From positions 372,001 through 436,000 of the forward strand of contig JAOPHQ010005692.1 in NCBI GenBank assembly GCA_030340625.1: a DNA stretch of 64,000 nucleotides, written 5' to 3'. Source of the DNA: Merluccius polli. Its lineage: Eukaryota > Chordata > Actinopteri > Gadiformes > Merlucciidae. The position numbers and the translations under genes were made by a program. Shown here piece by piece: positions 11,037 through 23,265 of this stretch. Below the pieces are notes generated by a model. It saw only the letters and a list, made by a program, of their open reading frames with translations, was not told the origin of the DNA and did no database searches. The stretch's first letter is position 1; every line of letters starts with the position of its first letter.

Positions 11037-11428
11037 CTTAAAGGTTATAAAAGGACAACACCGGTCTGGGTGATCAAACCATCTTAACCTTCTCCTGGCT
11101 TCACTAAATCCATCTGTTGCCAATATAATTTATCCAAATAACTTCCTTGTGCCAATATAATTTATCCAAATAACTTCCTTGTGCCGATTCTGCCGAACAG
11201 CATTTAGCATGAGTGTGCCTGCCATGAATGTAAACAATGGCAATATAGCACTTTTCTATATCACAAAGACCAAAGTGCTATATTGCTATTGTTAACATTT
11301 GTGGCAGGCGTGTTCATGCGCAATACTCTCGAAGAATCGGCACTACAAAGTTATTTTGACAAATTATATTGGTAACTGGCATTGGTAAGGTTTTAGTGAA
11401 GCCAGGAGAGACGGTATTGTCCTAAAAA
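11037..11428. mobile_element. Fold-back MITE with arms of about 150 bp
   Basis: The left arm (GGTCTGGGTGATCAAACC, CTCCTGGCTTCA, CCAATATAATTT, AACTTCCTTGTGCCGATTCT, TGCCTGCCATGAATGT, GCAATATAGCACTTT) is mirrored by the right arm (AAAGTGCTATATTGC, TGTGGCAGGCGTGTTC, AGAATCGGCA, AAGTTATTTTGACAAATTAT, GAAGCCAGGAGAGAC) around a spacer near 11262-11275. In the left arm a 33-bp block (11119-11151) is tandemly doubled. The right arm lacks its outermost 30 bp. A half copy lies at 19462-19651. Confidence 0.8.
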
Positions 11429-12735
11429 ATCTAAATTCAATCCAAGAGATAGGTGTGTCATTGTGGCTATGAATGACACCATGTTATTTGAACATACTTA
11501 CTTATTTACAAAGCTACCAAGTGGAAAGTGTGCCAGTTTGTGCATTTATCATAGAAATACAAGACGTTAGTACTGACATCGACAACACCCAATTATTTTT
11601 TAAGATGTTCTCTTTTCTCATTGCAGGCAGTGTCTTCTACTATTTTTGCTGCTATAACACCTTGGGATTTAATAGTCTGCAGATTGCTGTGTGTTTTGCA
11701 TAGAACCCAGTCAGTGATCCTGAGGCCTATACCGTCAAATTACATTTATAATTCAGATGCACAATCAGTGTTGTAGAAACTCTCTGCTGTGATTCCCCCT
11801 TACATGGAAATCTGCTTCATTTTAGTCTGCTGCAGAATAGAACAGCACATAAGAAAACTGTAGGAAACAAGTCATTAGGACGTATATTTGATTTTATCAT
11901 TGGTAAATTATTATTATTGGTTTATTATTGGTTGTGATGCAATACTTCGTCAAGATGATGTAGATTTGTATTATCAATCACAATTTTAGGGACAATTTGA
12001 TATTGGTAGGGACAATATCTCCTATCACATCTATAGAAACATATGCACATGATCACTGTTTTCTTTCTGCTTTTTTTGGACATTTAAAATGTGTGTGCAC
12101 AGAGCGAGCACGGGCGCCAATCTCACACTTCAGTTCTACAACTTAGCTTTTGCTGCTCGTCCTGGCAAAGCTTGACAAAACATTTAGATTAAGGGTTGTC
12201 TAGATTTAACAGATATCTACATATCTAGATATAGTTGTCTAGATATCACAGTGGACATATAACCATTGTGTGTGTGTTTAAGTGTTTGTATAAGTGTGTC
12301 CTATCATAGGCTGTAATGTTCCGTTCAGTCACATGGATGGACAAAGAGTGAAATCTAATTGTGTGTTTGTGTCTGCACAGCAGTGTAACAGCACACGGAT
12401 GCTTATAATCATAATGGTAATGGTATGGATTACCATATCTCATAGTTATTTAAATCCTGACCCCCACCACAGACATTATGTAATGACTTTAGCATCAGCC
12501 TTTCTCTGGATTCTCACTGTGATTCATGTCACAGTGGTATTAATAATCCACAAACTACCAACACGTATTTACATTTTGGTAGGAATGGGATAGCATGCAA
12601 AATCTATTAGTAGTGTCTATGTAATCAATCGAAATTGTAGGAAAACTAGTATTGTACTCCAAGTTAACACAAAAATCTCTTTAAGAACTTGGCAAAGGTC
12701 GTTGTCAGTGATGGACAGGCTTACCTTCTGAAGAC

Positions 12736-12736
<1 letters not shown>
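11429..12736. other. No gene recognised
   Basis: AT-rich non-coding DNA with no supported exon or named repeat. Confidence 0.4.

Positions 12737-12828
<92 letters not shown>
12737..12828. repeat. (GT)n microsatellite, 92 bp
   Basis: About 46 uninterrupted GT units, then GTGAGTGAGT. Opposite-strand Thr-His runs are not a gene. Confidence 0.98.
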
Positions 12829-12833
<5 letters not shown>

Positions 12834-13272
12834 AGTGAGTGTGAGAGAGGGGAGGGGCAGCCAGATGGTGATTGATCCTGCTCAAATCCTGATCCTGAGT
12901 TCAAATGGTGCAATATAAGGTTGCAAAAGGTCAGTGGTTGTGACCTATGACCCTGGATGGTCAGGAGGTTCATCACATGCATATGTAAATGAACTGTTCA
13001 GTGTTCAGTTAAAGTACATGTTAAATTATAATACAATAACAATAAAGTATCTCAGGGAACGGGCAATGTTGCCTATAAACAATGTAAACAGCTGAGGAGG
13101 CTCCTCTTGGGGCGTATTCGAGAGCCACAAAGGCAGTGTTGTTTTGTTGACACACCTTCACTGTGTTCTTTCACGTGGGACTTCCTGGACCAGGGCTCAT
13201 TGTCTTGATGAGCAGGATTGTATTGAATCCCTGTGTGTGCATTGGATTCACAACAGCAGTATATGAGAGGGG

Positions 13273-13273
<1 letters not shown>

Positions 13274-13311
<38 letters not shown>

Positions 13312-13325
13312 TGAGTGAGTGAGTG
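13274..13325. repeat. (TG)n then (GTGA)n microsatellite
   Basis: About 18 TG units grade into four GTGA units. Confidence 0.95.
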
Positions 13326-13958
13326 TTTCTGTTCACACGCATGTGCCCGTGTGTTTACCCCTTTACCGGCGTCCGCGTGTTTATGAATGAGTGTATGTGT
13401 TAAGCGTCTTCAATGATTCACCGGTGGGTTGGGGAGCTGCTGTCTCATGTACATTTCAAGAAGTTGCCCAGGCGTTTCGTGTGTTTGCTTTGTTCTGCGT
13501 CGAACTGGCCTACTTTCAAGTTTTATAGGAGCGCATTGGAGGGCGGAAGCAGACACCTCCATGCCTAACGTCTTCCCCACATATGATGCAGACACAACAC
13601 TGTACACACAACACACACCGTATGCAAAACACCCGTCTATTGTGGGGGTTTTTTCATTATGTTTAACCAGCTCCCTGTGTCACATGAATGCATTTCTATC
13701 TTTCTATAGAAGTAAATCTGGAGGTTAGATTTGAGAGTGTAAACAGAGTGAGCAGAAAAGAGTAGAAGCAAGAGCAAAACCTTACCACCCAAAACAATGT
13801 CCCCTCCCCTCCCTCCCTACATTGCTACACCTTTGGGGAGTGTTGCATTCACACATCTGTGATTGACAGGCAAGATGGATCACCTGAACCAGTCAGAAAA
13901 GAGATAAAACAAAAACAAACAAAACAAAACACAAACAAAACACAGGACTCTGGAAGTC

Positions 13959-13964
13959 TTTATT
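13959..13964 (-). terminator. Possible polyadenylation signal (AATAAA)
   Basis: On the minus strand GTGATAAATAAAG is followed within about 35 bases by a long GT-rich stretch (13895-13945), the usual order of signal and downstream element. The 200 bp before it are GC-richer than the surroundings but show no recognised coding sequence. It may mark the 3' end of a minus-strand transcript. Confidence 0.3.
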
Positions 13965-14571
13965 TATCACACAACCACACGCGTGCAGGAGCAGCCAGGA
14001 ATGCACACACACAGGGGGTGGCCGGTGAAATGTTTTCTCAGCATTTTCCCATCCATGCTGTCCTTCCTCCAAGGGGCAGCCAGGAGCAGCAGGCAGCCGA
14101 CATGGCGGTGCTCGGGGATCAGTTCCAACATCATCCACATCTTGGTCAGGGACAGGACAGGAGATGACCTGATTGGTCATAAATGAACTGGGAGCGGTCT
14201 AAATTCAAAATTGTTTCATACAGATGCAGGCACAGTCAACCGGAACAGATATTCTCACAGAGCATTTCACTCACTAATAGCTGATGGATGGCTGTGGCAT
14301 TTCTAACAAATTACACTCAAATTCTATCTGTTATATCTTACAGGACTTTTAATGCTGTTAATGAATGTGTAGTACTGATGTGTTTATCTACCTCCCACCT
14401 CTACTTGTGAGATGTCACGTAGAAGAACCAGTTAATGTAACTATAGTTTCAGTGTGTAATGTAGCGTGAACAGTATACAGCAGATTAATGCAACATAAAC
14501 AGAGTTGTTCAGCATTGCACCTGAAATATACAAAAGTATATAACAGCACACACAGAATTCATACTTGTTTG

Positions 14572-15154
14572 CAGAGGTGGAAAGTAACAAATTACAATTA
14601 CACTTGGTACTTTAATTGAGCAGTTTTTTTGTGTACTTGTACTTTTTTGAGTGTTTTTTAAAATCAGTAATTTTACTTTTACTTAATTATATTTTGTTTG
14701 AAGTAAGTTTTTTTTACTGCTACATTTTAAATCGCTTCAGTTACAGAGTAAAGTAAATCCAAAGTTTCCCCAAGTTTTCTATGAACTGCACCTGCGCACC
14801 AGAAACTCTCCAATCTATTGGCCCTGGCTAACTGCAGCGCCAGGTGAACGATTGTCAGTCAGCAACAAGAATACGTTTGCGCTTAAAACACAAAGGAGAT
14901 GGAGACGGATGAGTTGTAAAACATTTCTGCACACCTAAATCCAACTGAAACCCCATCGGATTTGGTTGAAGTTGAGGATTAATAAAAAAAGAACATTGTT
15001 TTAGCTTTATATATGTTTTTATATACTTTATTGCATGTGAGAGATGATAGAACCCCCCCGACCCCCCAAAAAATTAAGTAACTAAATAACTTAAATTAGC
15101 TACTTTTTACTTTTACTTCTACTTAAGTAGATTTTTTTTCTCTTTCCACCTCTG
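14572..15154 (+). mobile_element. Non-autonomous hAT element, 583 bp
   Basis: Termini are CAGAGGTGGAAAG and, inverted, CAGAGGTGGAAAG, with perfect CTTGTTTG duplications at 14564-14571 and 15155-15162. Both ends are rich in TTACTTTTACTT-type motifs, as in a widespread fish hAT MITE group. No coding capacity. Confidence 0.95.
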
Positions 15155-15181
15155 CTTGTTTGCATGCTACTTTTAGTAGCA

Positions 15182-15184
<3 letters not shown>

Positions 15185-15214
<30 letters not shown>
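15185..15214. repeat. (TG)n microsatellite
   Basis: Fifteen TG units directly beyond the hAT MITE. Confidence 0.95.
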
Positions 15215-15215
<1 letters not shown>

Positions 15216-15216
<1 letters not shown>

Positions 15217-16009
15217 ATGTTTATTGTGTGTGTGTTGACTTTGATTCATTGATCATACTCACTATAAATAGTTCATCTTTAAATCCTTGGTTCTTGGATT
15301 CCGTTTCACTTTAATATCCCTTTAATGTTTGCCTTCAATAGATGCTTTGTTCTGCCATATGCAAATCCTCACACATTTCTCTGTATGTGTCTGTGCGGAT
15401 GAGAAAGGGAGCGACAGAGAGAGACTTATTGCCAGGTTAAAACAAAAGTACAAAGAACACACATGGTCAGTTTGATTTACATAATGACCTTGTATTTATA
15501 AATTATTCAAACTGCTTAAAGATTTAGAGACCTCCTGGGAGCATTTCTGATCATGATTCATGAAATATTCCTAACAACAACGAAGTCACCTTTTTATTCT
15601 TTGGGCTTGTACAGCAAGACCACTTCTCTTTAAAAAAAAATCCCTGAGAAACTATTCCAATATATTAGTTGTAAGTGTACTATATTGTAATCTACACGGC
15701 TGTGTCAGCTGTGTTCGGTTGATTGATTGTCCAGAATTGGCACCAGAAACAGAATCCAGAATGCTGCAATGACTTTCATCATGGACAGTTAGTGTATATA
15801 CATACGCCACCAGCACCACCATCTTCGTCGTTCACAAAAAGTCAAATTTATTCAACAATGTGGTGAGTATACAATACAAAATGCTCTCTAAATGGACTGT
15901 GATTCATGCCAAATGTCAACAAAAAAAAGATATAATCAAAAATATTTACCTCCACTGTCAAGTAGAAGTATCTGTTAAACCAATATCCTGACTCCCTGTG
16001 GTCACTAAA
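15216..16009. other. No gene recognised
   Basis: AT-rich non-coding sequence; nothing identifiable. Confidence 0.4.
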
Positions 16010-16204
16010 GATCCCATGGCACTTGCCAAGTAGGGGTGCTAACCTTGGTGTCCTGGCCAAATTCTCAACATGGCTCTTTTGGCCACCTAATCATCCCATG
16101 GTCTCTAATTGGATTGCGTCATTCTTCACCTCTCCACTGTGATAGCCAGTGAGTGGTGAGCGTTCTGGTGCATATGGCTGCCATGCATCACCCAGGTGGG
16201 TGCT

Positions 16205-16245
<41 letters not shown>

Positions 16246-16300
16246 GTAAAGCACTTTGGGTGTCTTGACAGAAGTGCTATATAAATGCAATGAATTATTA
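16010..16300 (+). mobile_element. SINE/LINE-tail-like fish repeat with CA microsatellite
   Basis: The block CACTGTGATAGCCAGTGAGT, CCAGGTGGGTGCTACAC and GTAAAGCACTTTGGGTGTC, then GTGCTATATAAATGCAAT, is a combination I recognise as a common interspersed repeat of fish genomes. A (CA)17 tract occupies 16210-16243. The left edge is approximate and the family is not named. Confidence 0.55.
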
Positions 16301-16770
16301 TATTAGGAATTACATATGCTTTCTTTGACACCCCTTTAAAGTGCCAGTGAACAGAACATTTGTTTTAAACATGTTAGTATGACTTCTAAGATCGTAAACA
16401 TAGTGATCTATGCTATTTTGTCACTTTTACTAAAATAATCACTCAGGTCCTGTTCTTTTTGTGACATCAAAGTGACGCAGAGAGGGTACACTACACCACG
16501 GTGTGTGTGGATGTGTGGACCTCCATCTGGGCAGCGGTTGATGTTGATGGCTGCATCCAAGAGAGTTAAGCTTCTCGGACACTTATATAACGCCACGGTA
16601 TGTGCCGCATTTCATCACTCATAACTAGGGATGCACGATAAATATCCGTCAGATAAATTATCGTCCAATAACGGGAAATTTGTATTATTCAGATAAAGAA
16701 TATAGCTGATGAATAGAGCCGATAATTCAAAGCCAATATTGCTTCCATTGACAAGCATTTAAGTATTTAA

Positions 16771-17665
16771 AGAAGCACTATGCAACTCGTTTATCAAAAA
16801 TAACCTTAACCATGCAGGTTGAGAGTCGTTCTGATCGTTCTACAACACTTTCTGGGTTGTTTGGTGGGTGTTTCATCTCCCCCTGTTGGGTCCCCGCGGA
16901 AAAACAGAACATGCAACTTCATGTGGCCGTCCCGGCCACTTACGGATGTGACTCAGCGGAAGTATCCAATCGCGCCTCGAAAATGTAGTCAGATTGTAGT
17001 TTCACTGCTTTACGGTAGACCTGGGCGGGGGTGCCAAACATGGCTGAATATAAAGAGTCAGTTGCAAGGCAATTCTGGATCAATCGACAAATCCACTATG
17101 GATCCATCAAGACCCAAGAGGGGAAGGTCGGAGGAATCGAAGAATAAGAGAAAGGATTATGATAAACAAAGAAACCAGACACGAGTGAACATAGGGCGAG
17201 CTTATGCGGAATGGCGTCAACTGAGAGACTCGGAAGAATGCAAAACGGACGCCGACTTGGCTGTCTTGCTGCTGAAATTGTAAGTAGCCTACCCTTGGGT
17301 GAACTTCGTTTTTGTAATGTGGTTTGAGAGTCTGTTGAACAATGTGTTTTGCTCGACCGTTTTATTGTGAGCCCTGTATGTGTTTAGCTTGGTTGCTTCA
17401 TGGCTAGCTTGCTAGCTAGTGAGGGTTTATCCTAGCAGTGACTTGCTACCACACATGTTTGTTTGCGGTCCGAATCCAGGTTCTCGTTGTGTATTACTAT
17501 TTATTTATCGAAGTGGGGGGTGGGGGGCGTTGTCAATGAGTTTTTACGACAGTGTTGTAGGCCTATTCCGAAGCTGCAGGGGGAGCTCTATAGTGAGAAA
17601 TGCGAGCCCAATTCCGGCGAAAACCCAGAAACAGCGGAGGAATAACCGAGTTGCATAGCGCACCT
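16771..17665 (+). mobile_element. TTAA-flanked DNA element, about 895 bp
   Basis: TTAA stands outside each end (16767-16770 and 17666-17669). The ends match in inverted orientation over about 20 bp (AGAAGCACTATGCAACTCG against AGGTGCGCTATGCAACTCGG). A TTAA target fits Kolobok or piggyBac-type elements. A single short coding exon remains inside, so it looks like an internal-deletion derivative of a coding element. Confidence 0.7.
17098..17279 (+). CDS. Remnant first exon inside the TTAA element
   Basis: The exon starts ATG GAT CCA TCA AGA and codes about 60 residues, basic at first (PKRGRSEESKNKRKDYDKQR), then TRVNIGRAYAEWRQLRDSEE and a leucine-rich end. It finishes exactly at a strong GTAAGT donor, and reading through meets a stop at once. 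I have the impression that this RVNIG...WR motif recurs as the opening exon of fish transposon proteins, but I cannot name the family. No later exon is present, so it is probably non-functional. Confidence 0.5.
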
Positions 17666-18095
17666 TTAATTTGAATTCTTAGGCAGAATGCTCAAAAATG
17701 CAAAGCCAAAGTTGAAGAGTCAACTGTTCTTTGTTTTTGTTGTGTTGACAATACTGATGTCAGTTAGATTTGGTTAGGTCAGAGCTATGGATTATTAAAT
17801 CATCCATTTTTTCTCACTACATTTGAGCCTTTCTTACCCTCAGGTGTGCATGAATAACACATCATGAACTTCTTTTTAAAATACGAGATGCGTACTAGCA
17901 AAAAAACTAAAGAACTAACAAAGAATAATCATTACAGCACCCCCCCTTTCTGATATTCTTAGCCCATTTAAATGTCATTGTGTTCAAATTTGAGCTGAAG
18001 TTCACTTACTCTTCTTTCTCATTTTGAAAAAATAAAAGCAAATAAAACCTCAATCTTTCTCCTCTCTCTGTCTGTTTATGTATATTCCTGTGTGT

Positions 18096-18114
18096 GTGTG
18101 TGTGTGTGTGTGTC
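18096..18114. repeat. Short (TG)n microsatellite
   Basis: Nine TG units. Confidence 0.9.
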
Positions 18115-18324
18115 AGAGAGCATATTTTATTTTCCATAGTTCCCACGTGTGGCTGGCAGACTCAAGTGTCGGAGTAAATTTGAACAGTAATTTTGCCAGT
18201 ATGTTCCCCCAGTAGAAGCACGTTTTGGATAATTTTGAACATGAATGCATGTGTGGATTGCAATGCTGTTTTTACTGGGGTTTAGTCTACAATCAAACAT
18301 TTCAAATAAATCGCTCTCACTCCT

Positions 18325-18363
18325 CCCCCTCTCTCTCTCTTTCTCACCCCGCCTCTCTCTCTC

Positions 18364-18413
<50 letters not shown>

Positions 18414-18484
18414 TCTCTCTCTCTCATCTTGTCTCTCTCTCTCATCTTGTCTCTCTCTCTTTCTCCCTCTCTCTCTCTCTCTCT
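18325..18484. repeat. (CT)n microsatellite with CATCTTGT interruptions
   Basis: Long CT runs are broken by two copies of CATCTTGTCTCT and occasional TTCTC. Ser-Leu repeat frames here are not genes. Confidence 0.95.
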
Positions 18485-18699
18485 GAATTGCTCACTTACT
18501 AAATCCACACTGTAACAAACTGCCTGCAAAATGTACAGTAAGTAGCGTTGTAAATTACATTAACAAATAACTGCTGTAAATTAGACAGGCAGGCAGACAG
18601 GCAGTTTACTACTGCAAATAACCTAAATGCCAGGTGTTGCTGTAAAACATGTACACTGAAATGTTAGAGCAAACAAATGACCTCTTCACTGCCTGATAC

Positions 18700-18912
18700 C
18701 CTGAACCCACTACAGTTTGCCAACAGGCCAAACAGGTCTACAGACGATGCCCTCGACCTCCACACGGCCGGCCCACAGCCACCCTAGCCACAAACTGTTC
18801 ACTCTGCTACCGTCTGGCAAACGGTAGAAGAGCATCCGTACCCAAACCACCAGTTTCAGGGACAGCTTTTTCCCACAAACCACAAGACTCCTGAATTCTT
18901 GAACTCTTGACA
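18700..18912 (+). pseudogene. LINE ORF2 C-terminal fragment (L2-type)
   Basis: In broken frames the block reads ALDLHTAG, LFTLLPSGKR-like, RIRTQTTSFRDSFFPQ-like and RLLNS-like segments, the C-terminal end of the ORF2 protein of L2-type fish LINEs. The frame is interrupted. It is a 5'-truncated dead copy; no 3' tail is seen. Confidence 0.65.
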
Positions 18913-19067
18913 CCATATACGTGTGTGTGTATGTGTATGTGTGTATGCCAGGAGAAGTACATTTTGGATCATATTACGGCATTTCGCTAGTTGAACTCCC
19001 CCCCCCCAAACACACTCCCTTTCTCTCTTCCTGGTGCATCAAGATGTAAATTTAGGGTTAATTGGTC

Positions 19068-19109
19068 CATGTTGGTCACACACACGTGTGTGTGTGTGTG
19101 ACCAACATG
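19068..19109. repeat. Inverted repeat with CA/TG core
   Basis: CATGTTGGTCACACACAC is followed directly by its complement GTGTG...TGACCAACATG, giving a near-perfect palindrome of 42 bp. Only the number of TG units differs between arms. Confidence 0.85.
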
Positions 19110-19397
19110 TTTACAAACCGGCTGGGGTCTTAGGGGAGTATATGGTTGTGACGTGCATGCTGTATGTAAATGCTATGTTGTGTGTGTTTCTACTATGTTC
19201 ATGTATGCATGTGTGAGCATTACATGTCAGTGTACGCAAATGCCATGTTAAGTTATGCGCTTACAAGTGTCATATTATCTGCTTCCATGAACATGTGTGT
19301 GTGTGCACACGACTGGTGTTTAACTTTTCAAACACAATCATCCAGGAGAGGCTGCTCAAAAACATTACAGGCACACACATCAGTATAGCCGCAGCAC

Positions 19398-19406
<9 letters not shown>

Positions 19407-19429
<23 letters not shown>

Positions 19430-19430
19430 C
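19407..19430. repeat. (AC)n microsatellite
   Basis: Twelve AC units before a C run. Confidence 0.9.
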
Positions 19431-19461
19431 CCCCAATATTGTAGATAAACACACCTGGTTC

Positions 19462-19651
19462 CTTGTAGTGCATATAGCCATTGTTTATATTTGTGGCAGG
19501 TGTGCTCACACTAAATGTTCTTCAACAGAATCGGTAGGCCTACATGGAAGTTATTTTGACAAATGATATTGGTAACTTTTTTTTATTGAAGCCAGGAGAG
19601 ACAGTTATGATGGTTTGATCACCCAGACCAGTATGGTCCTTTAAGGGTTAA
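19462..19651. mobile_element. Half copy of the fold-back MITE
   Basis: It matches the right arm of 11037-11428 (TTTGTGGCAGGTGTG, AGAATCGGTA, AAGTTATTTTGACAAAT, GAAGCCAGGAGAGAC) and continues to the true end, GGTTTGATCACCCAGACC to CCTTTAAGGGTTAA. The terminal GGGTTAA suggests a TTAA-targeting, piggyBac-like element. The left half is missing, with a microsatellite in its place. Confidence 0.75.
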
Positions 19652-20344
19652 TAACTTTCTCTAAGTGTCATTTGGTGGACACTTATACCATTTGCTCAGT
19701 GATTGAATACGTCCTTAGGGTGGCCCCAATGGGAACCCCTCACCCTGGCAGTGTTCATGTCATGCTTTACCAATTAAGCTACACTGGACCTGTACCTTTT
19801 ACTCCCAAAGGCTTGCTATATAGACTGTGTAGATTGGAAGAAACAATGACACATTTTCAAATGACTCCACATTTTGCTGGTAGCAATGTTTGCCTCAACT
19901 TCTGCTTTTTTTCCCCCTCAAAACAAATGCACTCTCTATAGCAGAGTTCAGGCAGCAATTCAAGACATGTCAACAGAGCCCAAGGAAGATGCATTATTTA
20001 TTCTAGGAAGCACCAGTATAAATACTGCCCACACACACACACTTTCAGGAATTTATAGAGCACCTCAATAACTTCAAATCAATTAAATCAAGAGGTTGGA
20101 TTCAGACTTTTCTTGAGAAACGTGTCCTCATGACTCGAGGGAGGCAGCACTTTAAACTTTTCAAAAAAACTCTTCCACGTCAAATCTCGCTTACAGCTGT
20201 CTGTAAGTCAGCATGCTCCGTTGCGTCCTGTTTATCTAGAGTTCAGCCCTGTGTTCAGTGGAAAAGAGGAAAAGCTCTGGGAGCCAAATCAGCTAAATGT
20301 TCAACTAGGTCTAGCCTATTAACCTGACAGTCTTGTTTAGCTGT

Positions 20345-20348
<4 letters not shown>

Positions 20349-20434
<86 letters not shown>
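20349..20434. repeat. (TG)n microsatellite, 86 bp
   Basis: Forty-three uninterrupted TG units. Confidence 0.98.
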
Positions 20435-20436
<2 letters not shown>

Positions 20437-23239
20437 TCCCAGCAGGTAATATGTAAGCCTGTCATAAACCCCTTCAGGGTGATTCAAGACCCCTCTGCTT
20501 TGTGTCGCGGTCCTGCATCACCCTGTCTGAGTTTATTTCACAATAATGACCGGCTTGCTGTACATTATCCTGCTTATTTTATGGCTACTTACTAAAGAAA
20601 TCAATAATTTGACACAAATTATAACTAATTATTTTACTGATTTAAAAATTATTATATTGCTTCCGCTAAAATAATTGTTAGATACTATGGTTGTAAATAT
20701 CGCCCATAACAACAGCCTGTTATTCATAGCAGCGGCCTGTTATTCAGAAATAACAGACCGTAGAATGCTGTAGTCGACCAATCAGAATAGTATTCAAGTA
20801 TTCAACAAAGCCGTGTAATAATGACAAAATATTGCTATCTGGTCTGTGTCTGTGGGCCGTATGTGTTAGTGTGCAGGGAAAGCCTTGAGAATGGCAGCAG
20901 GTTAAAAACATAGTGGGACAATAACCATCAGCGTGGGAAGACATAGTGGAGGCTGCAGCCCTTGCATTTTTCGCTCGCCAATTGAAAATTAAAAAGCTTT
21001 AGAGATATGGGTATAATGTGTTAAAACAGTATGTAATGAAAATGTAATGAGGAACTGATTTGTTGTGACAAAGCCTCCTCACAGAACGGAAGACAGAAGC
21101 CGTCGACGAAGTCGCAGTCGGCAAGCAACAATGGCGAGCAACAGCGAGCAAAAAAGAATATCAGATTTTTTTAACAATTAATGTTAATATTTAAAAGAAA
21201 ACTAAAACGAATGCTACAAATAACAGGTATCTCCCCATGCAATGAGTTTGTAAGCATAAAACATGGCAATAAAGTTTGCATTTGTTAGTTCTGCTTCGTG
21301 CTTTTTGTGTGGCTTGTCACAGGCAGCCTAGTTGTTATAAGGATGCTGGCCGACATTTCTTTAGAGCCATTATGCTACAGTGCTGTAATATTATTTCCAC
21401 ACAAGTTTTTGATTTAGCTATGGAGAATGTCAGTTGTTTATTCTAAACATAAGCATGTAAGAAATAAGGCTTTTTGCCGATGTCAGCATCTCAGCCCTAA
21501 GCTCAACAGTGTCTCATGAAATAGATGTGCAAAGTGTTGTTCTGTTCTGTAAACTCCTGTAAACCTTCCCCTGAAGAAAGATGCAACACTCAGTGAGAGC
21601 GATAGAGATGTGTGCTTTGCACAATGTGGAATAACTAGCAACAGATGTATATCATTTGCTGAAGAATGCTTTGTAATTTTATTCAAAACCACAAGAGAAG
21701 ATGCATCTTCTTCATACTAGAAGATGCATGCTGTTTGGCTATAGTATGGACGGCAGGGGAGGCACCTCATCATCCATTGGCTCAGTCTGAGAATAAGGAG
21801 ACATTGGTGCATTAAGCTTGTGAGAACTGGAATGAACCCAAACATTTTCAAATTTAGTCCTATGCAAATGTTACCAAGTGACTAGTTAATAAAAGATACA
21901 GTATATAAAACTAAGCATGCGGGTCTAGACTTCTTGTCCTCGCCTCGATGGAATAAGCCACATCGTTGGCAGCAGAAGAAGAGCTGTGACCCGAAGGTGG
22001 GTTGCAGACAGGTGTGAGACCTGCTTGTTGTCCAGAGCCATCAGATCCAGCCTCAAATCACATCAGAGTGATGGCGTTTCTTCTTAACACAAACATGGCC
22101 TGCATCAAGGTGGTCCAGATGGATGTGTCGAAAGTCGCAGAGCTGTATCCCATGTATCCAAATTTAAGCAATTGTTTAAATTCTGAAAGAAATGTGTCTG
22201 AATGGGAGCAGTGAAAATGGCGACCAGTGACATTAATTGCCGGGATGAACTGATGTTTGAGTTCCTCCTTCTCAGAGGTGAGAGGAGGCCGATCCAGTGG
22301 ATCATCTGCTGGGAGCAGTTGCTCCCAAGGTATTCAGGTCACCCAGCGATAGTGAGGCATTCACCAATCCAGATTTTTCAGATTTGGGCATCATATAAAT
22401 ACCTATGGCCTGTTACGCACTTGCAGTTGGTGCTAATCATAGGTGGAAACATCCAAGTCCAGATGTTGATGTGGCCTGAGGAGCAACAGCAGGTCCAGAT
22501 GATGAGGACAGAATACTCTCCGGACCGACGGACAGAAACTAGAGGTTGGAGGCGCGAAGAGGTATCTGGTGACTCCAAAAAAATCTGAGATGATGTGTGT
22601 GTGTGGAATGTAGTCATCATCAATTTGTTTAGGGATGTGCCTTTCTGTCCAGGTTGCAAGAAAGAGAAAAACACATCTATGACTGATTTGGTCTCTAATG
22701 TATGCCTTCTGTGAATTAAACACCTATTAAACATGCATATGAGTTTGATTCTTATCCGTTTTCCATCAATAAATCCTCTTATGGTCGATGTCATCAAATA
22801 ATCTTCTTCCCTAGAAAACCCTTGAATCAATTCACACAGCGGACGTGTCTGGTGCAAACAGCACAGAACATTCAGAAAATGTTAAGCCATTGTTCTCAGT
22901 ACAGGTGCTCAATCCCACAGCTCTCTGTGTCAACTGCCGGTGCTCAGCTTTAACTTCCAACTCTTCTCAAAATCTTGGGAGTACCATTCATTGCCACTCA
23001 TTATCTTTTCCAATAGTCAATCCCAGCATGCATCTGTCTGGGAATCAAACAATGCTGTCTTGGCAGGATGGCTGAGCTGGTTCAGGGCCATCATTTTAAG
23101 CGGCAATCTTTCACAAAGCATTACGATGGTATAGCTGTTGAGACTGCGGTTGTCAAAACTAGTGAAAGGTGAGTAGGAAAAAACAAGGAAAAACATTTCT
23201 TATTGAATCCATCCCTGTCGATACACACATGCACATGCG
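20435..23239. other. No gene recognised
   Basis: Non-coding DNA. A CCTGTTATTCA motif is repeated near 20713-20755. No exon or named repeat is supported. Confidence 0.4.
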
Positions 23240-23265
23240 CACACACACACACACACACACACACA
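23240..23265. repeat. (CA)n microsatellite
   Basis: Thirteen CA units. Confidence 0.9.

Noticed and set aside
12737..12982. Open frame with long Thr-His run on the minus strand
   Set aside because: It is a translation of the GT microsatellite; no protein signal outside it.
18225..18515. Ser-Leu repeat frames
   Set aside because: Readings of the CT microsatellite.
22002..22588. Overlapping open frames as a host gene
   Set aside because: No motif, no consistent splice sites, and frames open on both strands over the same bases; likely chance.
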